Of a stretch of DNA of 64,000 bases, positions 10,801 through 58,859 are shown piece after piece. The position numbers were made by a program, and so were the translations under genes. The notes beneath the pieces were generated by a model. That model was not told where the DNA came from. It ran no database searches and saw only the letters and a program-made list of their open reading frames with translations. Numbering within the stretch: the first letter of the stretch is position 1; each line of letters starts with the position of its first letter. The stretch comes from Haliotis asinina (lineage: Eukaryota > Mollusca > Gastropoda > Lepetellida > Haliotidae). The stretch spans positions 31,748,501 through 31,812,500 of the forward strand of contig NC_090291.1 in the NCBI RefSeq assembly GCF_037392515.1, read 5' to 3'.

Positions 10801-11881
10801 TCTCAGTGTTGAAGAATATCATATGACAGATTTTAAATATGGGAATATGATCCTGTGCCTTTTGCTAGCTCAAAGTGGCAGCAAGTGTTAGAACAGATAA
10901 ACCATGTGCCCCTTCTGGCAGATCGTCAATATATTTATCTGTTATTTATCTGATTCCAACTGTAAAGAGATTTTGAAAGCCTGAAGATGAACACACAGAA
11001 GTATTTTGGTACTTTCAGACTCTGAGCTGCGTGATATTGTCCGAGAGAGGAACAAACTGAAGAAAGAAAACAAGAAACTGAGGGAAGAGTTGGACGGTAT
11101 TGACGAGGTAAGTCTGGATAGTCGTTTTCATGTCAAGGGAGGTAACTGTGACATAACCTGTGGAGATGTCAGATGACACCTGAGCTGAAAGTGTTGCGTT
11201 ATTTCCACAAAGTCCATATGAGACAGATCATAGACAAGTACCATCTTTGAGCTTCTTGAATTGAACCACCTTCTGCTCTATGTGCAAATATTCTACTAAA
11301 CGATGGAGATGGTCTGCCTGGCTCAGCCTTTTACCTAGATAAAATAATTTGCTGACTGTGAAGTTAATGTACGCTCACTCTTTTTCCTCAACATAATTTT
11401 GACAAATTATGAGGAAAAAAAGTTTCGTAAAGCATTTCTATCAAGGGGCTAATGTGAAACCATTTGTAGGATAGTCAAATGGAACATTTAATTAGTGGCA
11501 TTGATCAACAAATTCCAGTCTAAATTAAGCTGACATTAGACATGGATACAATGTGTGAAGCCCATTTCTGGTGTACCCGGCAGTCATATTTCTGGAATAT
11601 TGCTAAAAGTGGTTTAAAACCATATTCACTCACTCAGGGGTTTTGTGACCTTCATTTTGTGTATCTGATCTCATTATAAAGAGTTTGTGGAACATTTGAT
11701 GATTTTCAGAAATGATCTCTTTCAGAGTTTCTTTGACGAGATCGAAGATATAAAGTTTGGATTTCAGCAGTCAGCCCAGCTCAACAAGGAGTATGAGAAG
11801 GCTCTTCATAAATTGTGCCAGAAGTTTGGCGTGCCCTACCCTCATCCTGAGAAAGCCATACTCATGCCAGAAAAGAAATGA
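7694..11881 (+). CDS. C-terminal part of a coiled-coil protein, CEP290-like tail (six exons)
   Basis: Six exons joined in consistent phase encode about 226 residues ending in a stop at 11879-11881. Nearly all is charged, heptad-like coiled coil rich in Glu, Lys, Leu and Arg. The last exon, SFFDEIEDIKFGFQQ...QKFGV, strongly resembles the C-terminal tail of vertebrate CEP290 (FFEEIEDLKYNYKEE...EQLGV), the transition-zone and centriolar-satellite scaffold, and is preceded like it by a KLRKEL-type coil. Similarity upstream is only coiled-coil-like, so another ciliary coiled-coil protein sharing this tail is possible. The first visible exon starts inside a codon and no earlier exon is recognisable in 1-7693, so the 5' part is missing or lies beyond the window. 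Confidence 0.7.
8307..8385 (-). repeat. SINE tail fragment (family T)
   Basis: GAATGAGTGAGGTTTTGC, then AGCAATATTTCAGCAATATC and ACACCAG; diverged. Confidence 0.45.
8725..8826 (+). CDS. Coiled-coil (CEP290-like) exon B
   Basis: Acceptor CCTTCTTCTGTTGACAG, donor AACAA|GTAGGT, phase 2 in and 2 out. Encodes VYVQTDPRPWHTNRLASKL and DEKKPTDQESQKLN. Phase fits exons A and C exactly. The Pro-rich start suggests a break in the coil. Confidence 0.65.
9613..9652 (-). ncRNA. Hammerhead ribozyme core (copy 3)
   Basis: On the - strand: CAC, CTGATGA, stem II GGGC/GCCC, GAAACGTC, GTG. This is the canonical dimeric form, with GTC as cleavage triplet and intact stem I. Confidence 0.65.
9656..9696 (+). ncRNA. 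Hammerhead ribozyme core (copy 4)
   Basis: GAC, CTGACGA, stem II GGGC/GCCC, GAAACGTC, GGTC. The U7 position, the only variable one in CUGANGA, is C here. Stem I is offset by one base, so activity is less sure. A further copy at 9703-9742 has TAAA in place of GAAA and is probably dead. Confidence 0.5.
9826..9990 (+). repeat. SINE family W, 3' fragment
   Basis: CCCCAGCGAGTTAAGATTGA, TTGACATCCAATGAT and the GGATGTGTGCTCTATGTGAA end match 32325-32470; ends in an AAT run. Confidence 0.65.
10166..10256 (+). CDS. Coiled-coil (CEP290-like) exon C
   Basis: Acceptor TGTGTTGCAG, donor CTCAAT|GTGAGT, phase 2 in and 0 out. Encodes KMLTMHSQLMKRYEKEVKQN and MAHLESIADLN. Confidence 0.7.
10632..10740 (+). 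CDS. Coiled-coil (CEP290-like) exon D
   Basis: Acceptor CTTTTTTTAG, donor CATTTG|GTAATG, phase 0 in and 1 out. Encodes VRLMEMETRAKEEKEKALRL followed by EADLAGVRGHAGSRTF. Confidence 0.7.
11019..11107 (+). CDS. Coiled-coil (CEP290-like) exon E
   Basis: Acceptor GGTACTTTCAG, donor GACGAG|GTAAGT, phase 1 in and 0 out. Encodes DSELRDIVRERNKLKKENKK and LREELDGIDE, corresponding to the last coil of CEP290. Confidence 0.72.
11537..11636 (+). repeat. SINE 3' fragment (family T)
   Basis: ATGTGTGAAGCCCATTTCTG through GGAATATTGCTAAAAGTGG to TCACTCACTCA; tRNA head missing. In intron E of the coiled-coil gene. Confidence 0.65.
11726..11881 (+). CDS. Coiled-coil (CEP290-like) last exon F
   Basis: Acceptor GATCTCTTTCAG in phase 0; stop TGA at 11879-11881. 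Encodes SFFDEIEDIKFGFQQSAQLN, then a short coil ending in KFGVPYPHPE. An upstream AG (ATTTTCAG at 11702-11709) would put an in-frame TGA at once, which fixes this acceptor. Confidence 0.8.
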   Translation, partial: SFFDEIEDIKFGFQQSAQLNKEYEKALHKLCQKFGVPYPHPEKAILMPEKK

Positions 11882-12151
11882 TCCTTCAAGATTTTGACCT
11901 CATCTGAATTGGATGTCTCATTGTCCATCATTTGGTTGCTCAGGTGTTTGTCTGTCCAAAACGTAATCACTCATGTGCAGCTGGAACTTTGTATGAATGA
12001 TCCCAAGTGTGATGTCATCAGCTCCTCACATAATTGTCCTCCATTTGCAAACATGGCGGCCATTATTTTGTGATATGTCAGTTAGGCTTCAGAACTTTGA
12101 GCCTCAATTTTTATATTTACAGTCAATGTACATTTGTTATATCGTATCACC

Positions 12152-12157
12152 AATAAA
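12152..12157 (+). terminator. Poly(A) signal of the coiled-coil gene
   Basis: AATAAA about 270 bases after the stop, followed within 25 bases by TTTTGTC and an A-run. A plausible transcript end with a 3' UTR of about 290 bases. Confidence 0.6.
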
Positions 12158-12179
12158 CTTTATTTTGTCAAAAAAAAAC

Positions 12180-13530
12180 CAAACAGTTTGCTTGTTAGTT
12201 TCTGAGTTTATCTTCAAGAACTTTAGGTTGTGATTGTTTAGCAGAAGTAGTCATGTGCATTTCAATCTTCTTGATCCAGATATGTTATCGTTTCCATATT
12301 GTGAAGATCGACACATATGACATTGCTCACTAGAATGTTCAGACTCCGTTACTCACAGACCACCACTATGAAGCTAAAATATTAAACAATAAAGTGCACA
12401 CAATGTTCATGCACAGAATAGAGCTCAGAGTTTTAATCAACACGAAATTCACTCTGGATCAAATCAAATCCTTGATAAGGAACCTCCACAGACCCATTAA
12501 GAACTGAGCATTTGTTTTAGTGTGAGGATGTTGCTGACACAGATGTTACCTCACTCACTCCATCACACTTTGTACATGACCACAATGTGTGAAGCCCACT
12601 TTCCCATTTCTGGTGTCCGCCGCTGTGATACTGCGATATTGTCTAATAGAGGCGTAAAGCTAAACTCACTCGCTCACTCACACTGGAAAAGACGTAAACA
12701 TCATAACATATAAGAAATGGCATTTTATTCAGTCAGTAAAAACTGTACATCATACTCACTTTCCATTGTATACATGTAGCCATTTTGTTCTCATTAACAA
12801 GGATAGTGGTATGCATGTGCGTAGAGCTAGATGTTCAATGTTTTATAGTGTTTATACACGGCTATGAATAACAGCAGAAGGGGGATATGACACAATCACA
12901 AATTCATATATTATTTCAGGCCATTATTTTTCTTAAAAATAACCAACTTTGTAGTAAGTAGCTTTGATATATTGCTCTCAATAAGTAAGTCAAGACATAC
13001 ATCTTTGAAAGTCGCTATCAATAAAAATGAATTATTTTAAATGTTCTTTTAACCTATTAAACAATTATGCAAAAAAAATTAAGAACAGTGAACAAAGACA
13101 GAGCCATGTCTGTAAGAGAAAAGAAGAATTCAATTCCCAGTATACATGTCCTGCCTACTTTGTTACACTTTTGAGAAAATTGAAAAAGATACTTGAAACT
13201 GAGAGTTTTATTTTCATATTTTTTCAATGTACAGCCAATGCATTTAAGGGGAAACTTGTTACTGTTTAGCTTGTCTGCCAAAGTGTGATACCGTACAAAT
13301 GAATTCTGTTCATGTATATGAAAATGTCAAACTGATGCCTTCAAGGAAGGGACAAAAATTCAAATGAATAACAGGCATACTTGGATGCATTTGAAACCAG
13401 TTTTTTTCACTGACCTTGAATGTGAAGTTAATGACACAATGGAAAGATGTAACATTGGTTTCTCAACAAATGATGGAAATGATATATTCTGAACCTTTTG
13501 ACACAATGACATTATATATTACCTTGGAAT
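12180..13530. other. Intergenic, no gene seen
   Basis: AT-rich sequence between the convergent genes with one SINE fragment; short ORFs around 13030-13280 are low-complexity. Confidence 0.6.
12583..12683 (+). repeat. SINE 3' fragment (family T)
   Basis: Same region as the 11.5-kb copy, ending ACTCACTCGCTCACTCACAC. Confidence 0.6.
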
Positions 13531-13697
13531 TCACACTGCTTGACACGAAGCTGAAAAGATTTAACCCGGAGTTCAGTTTCTGTTTGAATATAAACTGCTT
13601 GACACAATTCTGGAAAGATTAAATCCAGGGTTCAGTTTCTGTTGGAGTTCGCACTGCTTGACACAATGCTGAAAAGATTTAACCTGGGGTTCAGTTT
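13530..13697. repeat. Three imperfect ~75-bp tandem units
   Basis: CACTGCTTGACAC...GAAAAGATTTAACC..GTTCAGTTTCTG occurs three times. Confidence 0.75.
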
Positions 13698-13994
13698 TGC
13701 AGAAACAATCAGAGTATTGAATTCATTCAGTGCAATCTGCACATTGTTGTTGCTGCTTTATGCCTTCAAGACCTCAAATCACACACTATCAGCTCTGCAT
13801 GACCAGTCCCAGTGAGACATGTCATGATTCTGATGGCAATGGGTTTGAAACCACGGAACATCCTTGATCTATCAGCACCAAGCTCTTTCAGCAATCAATT
13901 CCTTAAATGTATTTCCTCCAGCACAAGCTGACATGCCATGTCAATATAAGTCCATTCAGAGAGAGTACAAAGGGGGAGAAAACGGTTAAAGTGT

Positions 13995-14116
13995 TTGCTC
14001 ATCATGCCAAATAACCACATGGGTACAAGGTGTGAAGCCCATTTCTGGTGTCCCTTGCCATGATATTGCTGAAATATTGCTAAAATGCAGCATAAAACTA
14101 AACTCAATCATTCACA
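13995..14116 (+). repeat. SINE fragment (family T)
   Basis: GTGTTTGCTCATCATGCC, ACATGGGTACAAGGTGTGAA and tail AAAACTAAACTCAATCATTC. Confidence 0.6.
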
Positions 14117-14864
14117 TTCAGAGATGCATTGCCCAACTTTGTCATGCCATCAACATTCTTCATGCATCTATCACAGTGAGTATCCATGTCAGACACTATG
14201 TCTTCACTGGCTAAGAGTGTCTGCAAACACATTATGTAGAAGCCTCATGATTCATTTCTGGAACATGTAAAGGCTACAGTTTGGCACAAACATGAAAGAT
14301 GTTTGACCCTCTTGGTGATGCATCACCTCCTGTGCTTCTTTTCAGTCAGTGCAAGTTCATCATTCTTTAATCATTCTCTGTAATACAGTCACAGAATGTA
14401 GTATCTCTGACAATGTCCTCTTCCTGGAAAACGTTTTCACCATTTTCATCATTGGTTTGTGACCATTATATTGGAATCAAGATGTGATCTTTAAATCATG
14501 AAGTTCATCCAAGAGTACAATCTAAGTCAGATGTTTTGCTGAGACATATTCTGTGATGAAGGATATCACTTGAGTTCATTGTACCAAGTTACCTGTAAAC
14601 TGTAAACTGGAGATACTGATGAACAGCTACAGGATGACACATACCTAACATAGTTGTCTTGAGACTATACGCTCAGAGAGGAGAGTCAGGGACAGATATG
14701 CTATGGTGGGCATCATCACAAGGTTTCAGCTCAACAATTAAATATTTCCTTTGATTGACAAATATATCAATCAAGTTCACTGTTCCACGTTTGCCAACAA
14801 ATATATATTCAGTAATATTATGTTTTCAGGAAAAGGAACTTCTTTGGAACATTTTAATTGATGA

Positions 14865-15310
14865 CTGCTTGCAGTCCTTTCAATCTGGTACAGCTCACAC
14901 ACCAAGTTTTACATCTCCTCTGTTATTTTTCCATTTCAGTCTGGTACAGCTCACACTGAAAGACCTCTGTTGTCCTATTTTAACCGGTATAGGTCACACA
15001 CCACAGTACACATGTCCTTTGTTGTCCTTCTACTTCAGAGATGAGAGACACGTCCTTCCATTCAACCAGGGACGGTTTACTTGTCCTCTGAAGCCCTTTG
15101 TTCCATCTGCTACAATTCATGCACCATGAAATGCGCACCTTTGTGGTCTTTTTAATCCATCAGGTTCTTATCACATATGCCATGATATGCAATTCCTCTG
15201 TTGTCAACCCATCTCATCACGTACAGTTGACGCATAATATGCTTGTTGTCTTTTGTCCTCCAATTTCATCTAGCACAGTTCACAGTTGTCCTTATCATCC
15301 ATATTATGTC
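14865..15310. repeat. Highly diverged ~70-bp tandem repeat
   Basis: GTACAGCTCACAC and TCCT(C/T)TGTTGTCC alternate several times; the clearest units are 14875-15040. Confidence 0.5.
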
Positions 15311-15859
15311 CTACTAATGCCAAGATACTGGTGCAACAGATCTTTATATATACCAATCAACAGCACATCTGCCTTCAGTACCAATACACCACACATCAGT
15401 CAGACTATGTAAATTAGTTATCACATTTTCTCAAGGAACACCTTGTATTACTTTAGAGATGTGTGTAACCTTTCAGGGACCAAGGCAGCAAAAGAAGTGT
15501 TTGTTTCTTTGCTAGCTCTGAACACCTTCAGCAGATACACCTTGCAACTCAAGTCAGTTTACTCATGAACAGCAAAGGACTCATTCAGAATTATCATTCT
15601 CATAGCCAGTGGCACCAATCTGATGTAGTCGCCAGAGCCTGACAGGCTCAGCTCAGATACAGCTTTTTGATGAAGGGGGTGAACAGTTCATTTTCACCCA
15701 CTTTCATGAGAATTTCAGTGGTCATTTACTTAACTTTCAGGATAAAAGGGAAGTGCACCCCTCTGCACCTCTCCTCTGGATCTGCCTATATGGCTGGCAT
15801 GACCATGTATCTACAGTCTTGATGGAGGACCTTCATCTCCACTGAGGTTTCTCAGTTCC

Positions 15860-16600
15860 TGTTTCTTTCAGATATGGAACTTCAGATGCATCACCAGTAG
15901 ATCTGATTGTATTGTAATGAGTTGTATTTTGTCAGTTTGAATCCAGACCTTTAGAAGCATCATCTTAAGGTGTGCCTATAATTTATGTGATCTGCTGTAC
16001 TTTAAGATCTAGAACTTCAGAAGCACCATCATCAGGCCCAGCAGTAAAGTAAGGAGTGGCCTGTTGTCCTTTCAGATCAGGATCACCAAAACAATCACCT
16101 GCCAGTAATATAAGGATTGGTCAATTGTCCTTCCAGATGTGGAAGTTCAGAAGCATCATCATCAGGACTACCAATAGTTTAAGTGGTGTAATAATTTGTC
16201 AGTTCAGTCCTTTCAGATCAGGATCTCCAAAAGAATCACCACCAGCCCTGCCTGTGATTTAAGGGTTGGTCTATTGTCCTTTCAAATCTGAATCTCCACA
16301 AGATTCACCATCAGTCCTGCTTGTGTTGTAAGCAGTGGCCAGTTCTCCTTTCAGGCCAGGATCTCCAAAAGAATCACCACCAAGCCTGCCTGTGATGTAA
16401 GGAGTGGTCTATTGTTCTTGCTGATCTGGAACTCCAGAAGCACCAGGCCTGCCTGTATTATAAGGAGAGACCTAATATCCTTTCTTCAGAATCTCCGCAA
16501 GAATCACCACCAGGCCTGCTTGCATTGTAAAGAGTGGCCAGTTGTCCTTTCAGGTCAACAACTCCACAAACATCATCATCGTGCCACTTTGTTGAATAAG
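15860..16600. repeat. Diverged ~72-bp tandem repeat downstream of the cyclase
   Basis: About ten units built on GTCCTTTCAGATCAGGATCT, AGAATCACCACCAG, CCTGCCTGT and GTAAGGAGTGGCC. Most carry a TCCTTTCAG word. Confidence 0.8.
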
Positions 16601-16668
16601 GTGTTGTCGGTTGTGTAGGAATGGAAGCGATGATGAGAATATTGATACCAGCATAGCAAGAGCAGTCC

Positions 16669-16674
16669 TTTATT
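16669..16674 (-). terminator. Poly(A) signal of the adenylyl cyclase gene
   Basis: AATAAA on the - strand one base after the TAG stop (TAGCAATAAAG). If used, the 3' UTR would be only about 20-40 bases. A distal site further down cannot be excluded. Confidence 0.45.
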
Positions 16675-16675
16675 G

Positions 16676-54427
<37,752 letters not shown>

Positions 54428-54716
54428 CTGTGGTAAATAAAATGAATTATTGGAATGCTACAAATATGTTTTTTTCATCTTGACTCTATTTTGTGTTGAG
54501 ATGAACAACATGCCTCTTATGCTATGTGATGTAACATTCAGGTAGGCCATGCAGAAAGTGGCAGACGGTCAAATGTATGTGTAATGATTGCAATCTTAAT
54601 AATCTTGTTTTGTGTACTGTATTACGTGAAATATTTCAAGAATATATCAGAACAATTAATCAGTACACCTGCCTCCCAAATAAACAAAAACAAGAACAGT
54701 CAGCTTTTCCTGACTT

Positions 54717-54835
54717 ACTGAGTCAATAAATATCATGGTTGAGGACACCAGAAATTGGCTTCACATATCATACACATGTGGGAAATCGAACCTGGGCCTT
54801 CAGCGTGACAAGCAATCACTTTAACCACTGCCCCT
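54717..54835 (-). repeat. SINE family T
   Basis: GACACCAGAAATTGGCTTCA, GGAAATCGAACCTGGGCCTT and TTTAACCACTGCCCC. Confidence 0.65.
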
Positions 54836-55499
54836 AACTCTCTTGGATAATCATATGTCAGACAATAAAGTATGGAAAAACAAAATTTTGTTAGCATCCC
54901 TAGAACACTTAGGAAGTTTAAATTTCAGAACATGATACTGTCTCTAGTTGAGGTGTCAGTCTTCTGTTCACTCATGCACACATGCACAAACATAAACATA
55001 AACATTTATTATTGTTATTGATAATCAGATAACACATGAAGATTTGTCCTGAATCCCTAGTGCACTTATACATTGATGTCCTCGAGGAGTTCCTGCACTG
55101 ACTAAAGATGGTATCTCCAGGGGGCATAACTCTTCATGGTTACGCCAGCAGCTTAGTGAATGAAAGATCAAAGCCTGACCTGACCCATTTCTCTGAATGT
55201 ATGGGTCATGAAAACAAGCAACCTGATGACAACAACAATAAGAGTGATGTGTGAGTGACTGTTGTTTTGTGTAACACATTATTCTAGATGAATCATTGGG
55301 GTCTCTGAATTATTGAGTGCAGTCCAGGAGTATCACAGGTTAATGTTTTAGCAACTATCTGTACCATCACGTCATGTACCAGAATCAGCAAGCTGTCATG
55401 GTGTGATCGCCATGATCCATTTTTTAAGCTGAATCATGTTGATGCTTACATGGACGGCATATTTTGTATCAGAATTCTAACAAGAGAAGACAGATAATG

Positions 55500-55553
55500 G
55501 ATGGTGATGATCATGATGACATCAACAATTGCAATGACATGATGACAACAAAC

Positions 55554-55590
<37 letters not shown>

Positions 55591-55719
55591 CGATGATGAT
55601 GATGACATCAACAATTGCAATGATATGATGACAACAAACATGATGATGATGATGATGATGATGATGACGATGATGATGATGATGACATCAACAATTGCAA
55701 TGATATGATGACAACAAAC

Positions 55720-55750
<31 letters not shown>

Positions 55751-55862
55751 CGATGATGATGATGATGATGATCATGGCAACAATGATGATGACGATGATG
55801 ACATCAACAACTGAGATCATGCTGCTGCTGCTGCCACTGCTGCTGCTGCTGATGATGATGAT
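55500..55862. repeat. Compound (ATG)n repeat with three ~65-120-bp higher-order copies
   Basis: CATCAACAATTGCAATGA, CATGATGACAACAAAC and ATG runs are repeated three times; a CTG run follows at 55818. Confidence 0.95.
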
Positions 55863-55932
55863 AAAATGTTTCTATACTATTCTGAGGGGCAGTTGAGGGC
55901 TAAAACATTTTCTTGTCACACCCAAGAGTTTG

Positions 55933-56022
55933 ATGTACAATGTATGAAGCCCATTTCTGGTGTTCCTCATTGTGATATTGCTGGAATATTGCTAAAAGCA
56001 ACATAAGTCCACACTCACTCTC
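55933..56022 (+). repeat. SINE 3' fragment (family T)
   Basis: GAAGCCCATTTCTGGTGTTC through GCTGGAATATTGCTAAAAGC to ACACTCACTCTC. Confidence 0.6.
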
Positions 56023-56233
56023 TGCAATATACTGAAGAATTTGAAGGCCATCATATTCTTTCATATCACTTAGTAACAGCCTGTCTCGCATGACAGACTA
56101 TAAATAGTTACATAAAATGAGAGTCAAGTGTTCCTTATCTTCTTTTGAGTAACATATATAACAATGATTACATCATGATCATTACCAAAGAATATTATTT
56201 GATTGATGACATTCTCCATCTTTATCTTTTTAC

Positions 56234-56323
56234 CTTTCAAGCTATGTCTCCGCTGTTGATGGTCCCATCAGTTAAATCAAACATTGTGCTTCCTTTCCTG
56301 GTACCATTCAGAATAATTTCAAT
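56234..56323 (-). other. Candidate 5' non-coding exon of the adenylyl cyclase gene
   Basis: On the - strand a good acceptor (pyrimidines then TTTGCAG) precedes 90 bases that end at AAAG|GTAAAAAG. Spliced to coding exon 1, the cyclase frame meets an in-frame TGA inside this exon and no ATG before the proposed start at 54317, so it would be 5' UTR. It holds an upstream ATG opening a 15-codon ORF that ends two codons... before the donor region (stop TGA just before the last AAG). Inferred from splice signals alone; a chance exon is possible. Confidence 0.3.
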
Positions 56324-56399
56324 CTGCAAACAAAAAGTTTTAAACACAATTATGTTGTTCTTTCCTGACAGAAGCGACTGACAACCACTAGGCTGATGG

Positions 56400-57980
56400 A
56401 CAGAATCTCCCTAACAACTGATTCAATATTAATGAACTCTGTCTGACAGTCACCCTCAAAGACTTACATTATTCAGCTAGTAATGCCTAGAAAATCTTTT
56501 TGCTTTAATTAAGAAGATACAGATACCTAACATACTATAATTGATTAGTTTCAGTGTTTGAGACGATACATAACTGCCTCAGTTTCTGGTAATTAGCTTT
56601 ATTAACGGCCCACCTATGAAATCGAAATCTTCCGAAGCTGTCATTAAACCCCAACTTAAGCATATCACCAGCAATTACTTTCATTTTCTACAGACCTGTT
56701 TACAGCTTTGTGGTTGTGAAAACTGCATTAAATAAGAGAGAAAAGATCTATAAAAGAGGAAAAAATTAAGATCTTCTTCCTGAAACACCTGATTAATATT
56801 TTGAAGACATGTTTGTGAAATGCAAACATTTCTTCCAAATCTTTAGTATTTTCAAAGTACAGCATGATGTTTTAACACACATCTATCAGCTATGCTTGCT
56901 AAGGCTTGTATGAATCATTCTAAAAAGTTGTAGCTATTTTGTGTACAAAAGACAACATAATTCAAACACAAAATAATCAATCTCTGTTTTCACAAATGGC
57001 AAGTTACACTGTCATGGTTCACATATCAATAATATTTGAGGCTTAATTATGTTTAATATTGTCATGAAGACTAGTTAAACAAATTAGGTCAAAGCCGCAA
57101 TGTCTTTCCCGTAACAACAGTAATATTCATATTTTACTTAAAAATACATTGATGCTTAAAGATATTGCATTGTAAATTCTACCTTACCTGTTATTTTGTT
57201 ACACACACTTGAAAATTCAGTTCTGTGATTGTATGTTTATGAAATAAACCTGTTCTACACAGTGTCAGACAGAAATTTGAAATCTCATAAAAAATTATTG
57301 AACTGCAGGTGATTTGGAGAGAATATTTTGATATTTCTGACTGATTTCTGACAATGTCTTACTCTTTAGATCATAAAACATTTACTTTCTAGTCCTGTTA
57401 TACCAAAGACAGTACCGTTATGCCAAAGACACTCTATGTTATTGGAAAGAAAATATGTTAGAAATGTTTAAAATTTAAATTTAGTTGCAACAAAAATCTG
57501 TCTGCAATGGAAGAAAGAGTTCTTTGCCTGCTACCCTCAGAAGTATAGTATGTGTTACATGTTATATCCATATCTCCAAATAAGGTGACTAACAATGACA
57601 CGTTTGGTACAGAGAAGACATTTTGATTGTATATTTGAGCTAGGACAAGAATACATCAGTGGCATTGATGATAAGCTAGGTTCATATAAATCACTTTCTA
57701 AAAGTATTGTTTTTCCCATACTTGAAGTGCATAATATATAGTCTATATTTTAGAACTTTGCAGATTTGTTACCCTAAAGGCATGTCAGCGTTACTGGTAA
57801 GACATTTCAGAACAAGCTGATGGAAGACAAAGAAGAATTGAATTCTGATGTAAAAAAATGATAGACACTTTGCTTTAAATAAACAACAATTAAAGTAGCA
57901 GCTACCATCTTGAAATTTGTTTCTTTTAGGAAAAAAATAGGAGAAAATATAACGAGAAGCTGACGGTAATTGTCATGAAT
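56400..57980. other. Upstream region, no feature seen
   Basis: AT-rich, no SINE, no ORF of note. May be upstream intron or 5' flank of the cyclase gene. Confidence 0.5.
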
Positions 57981-57983
57981 TTA

Positions 57984-58320
57984 TCAAACTTTCAAACAGG
58001 TTTACAACTAACAAAAGTATCAAAATTTGGATTACCAGCCTCAAACTGTCAAACAGGTTTACAACTAACAAAAGTATCAAAATTTGGATTACCAGCCTCA
58101 AACTGTCAAACAGGTTTACAACTAACAAAAGTATCAAAATTTGGATTACCAGCCTCAAACTGTCAAACAGGTTTACAACTAACAAAAGTATCAAATTTGG
58201 ATTACCATCCTCAAACTGTCAAACAAGTTCACAACTAACAAAAGAATCTAAGTTTGCTGCCTCAAACAGTTAAAAAGACTTGCTGCTAACAAAAGTATCA
58301 AAGTTTTGATCATCTTCCCC
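57984..58320. repeat. 57-bp tandem repeat, about 5.5 units
   Basis: Units of CAAACAGGTTTACAACTAAC, AAAAGTATCAAAATTTGG and ATTACCAGCCTCAAACTGT; the first three are nearly identical, later ones decayed. Confidence 0.95.
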
Positions 58321-58672
58321 AAGCTGACAAAGTAACAAATAAATCAACCAAATTAATCTCTGTATCTGTCATACCCATCTTGCCAGTTCTGAAAAACATA
58401 CAGAAATAAATGACACAGAAAAGACTGTTATATGACAAATTGTGAAAGTAAATTCAGAAAAAAATAATGACTAATCCCTTTCCCATTTCAGACAACATCC
58501 TTGTGTTGTAATTATGGTTCCAAATGCAAAGAGAAACACATATTTTTTTTAAATTACTTGTTTCTTTTGCTAACTGACGTTACTTAAAAGATGCCGAGAC
58601 AAAATACATGCAAATGTTTACCTTTTCAACTTGATTTTCTTGGAAAATTTTATCTTGAACTTAACACCTCAG

Positions 58673-58796
58673 GTTTATCACTCTCAACCAGAAGCTGTTA
58701 AGGAGTATGACAGGGAGTTCCACTTTCACAGGATGAGAGATGATTCATTAATTCCTGTTACAGGAAAGACATTTTTCTTGTATACAAGGGAAAAAG
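58673..58796 (+). other. Possible orphan coding exon, function unknown
   Basis: An acceptor-like AACACCTCAG precedes an open stretch reading VYHSQPEAVKEYDREFHFHR then MRDDSLIPVTG, with amino-acid use more protein-like than its surroundings. A weak donor (GAAAAAG|GTTGTT) ends it. No partner exon was found and I do not recognise the family; it may be a decayed gene or retroposed fragment. Confidence 0.2.
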
Positions 58797-58859
58797 GTTG
58801 TTTATTTTTAATTACTTTAAAATTCAGCTTGAAAATCATAAACCTCTACCAGGAATAGG

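Noticed and set aside
14755..15412. Two 100+ codon + strand ORFs
   Set aside because: They lie in a diverged ~70-bp tandem repeat with no domain or splice support.
55608..55896. Poly-Met and poly-Ile/Ser ORFs
   Set aside because: Translation of the ATG repeat.
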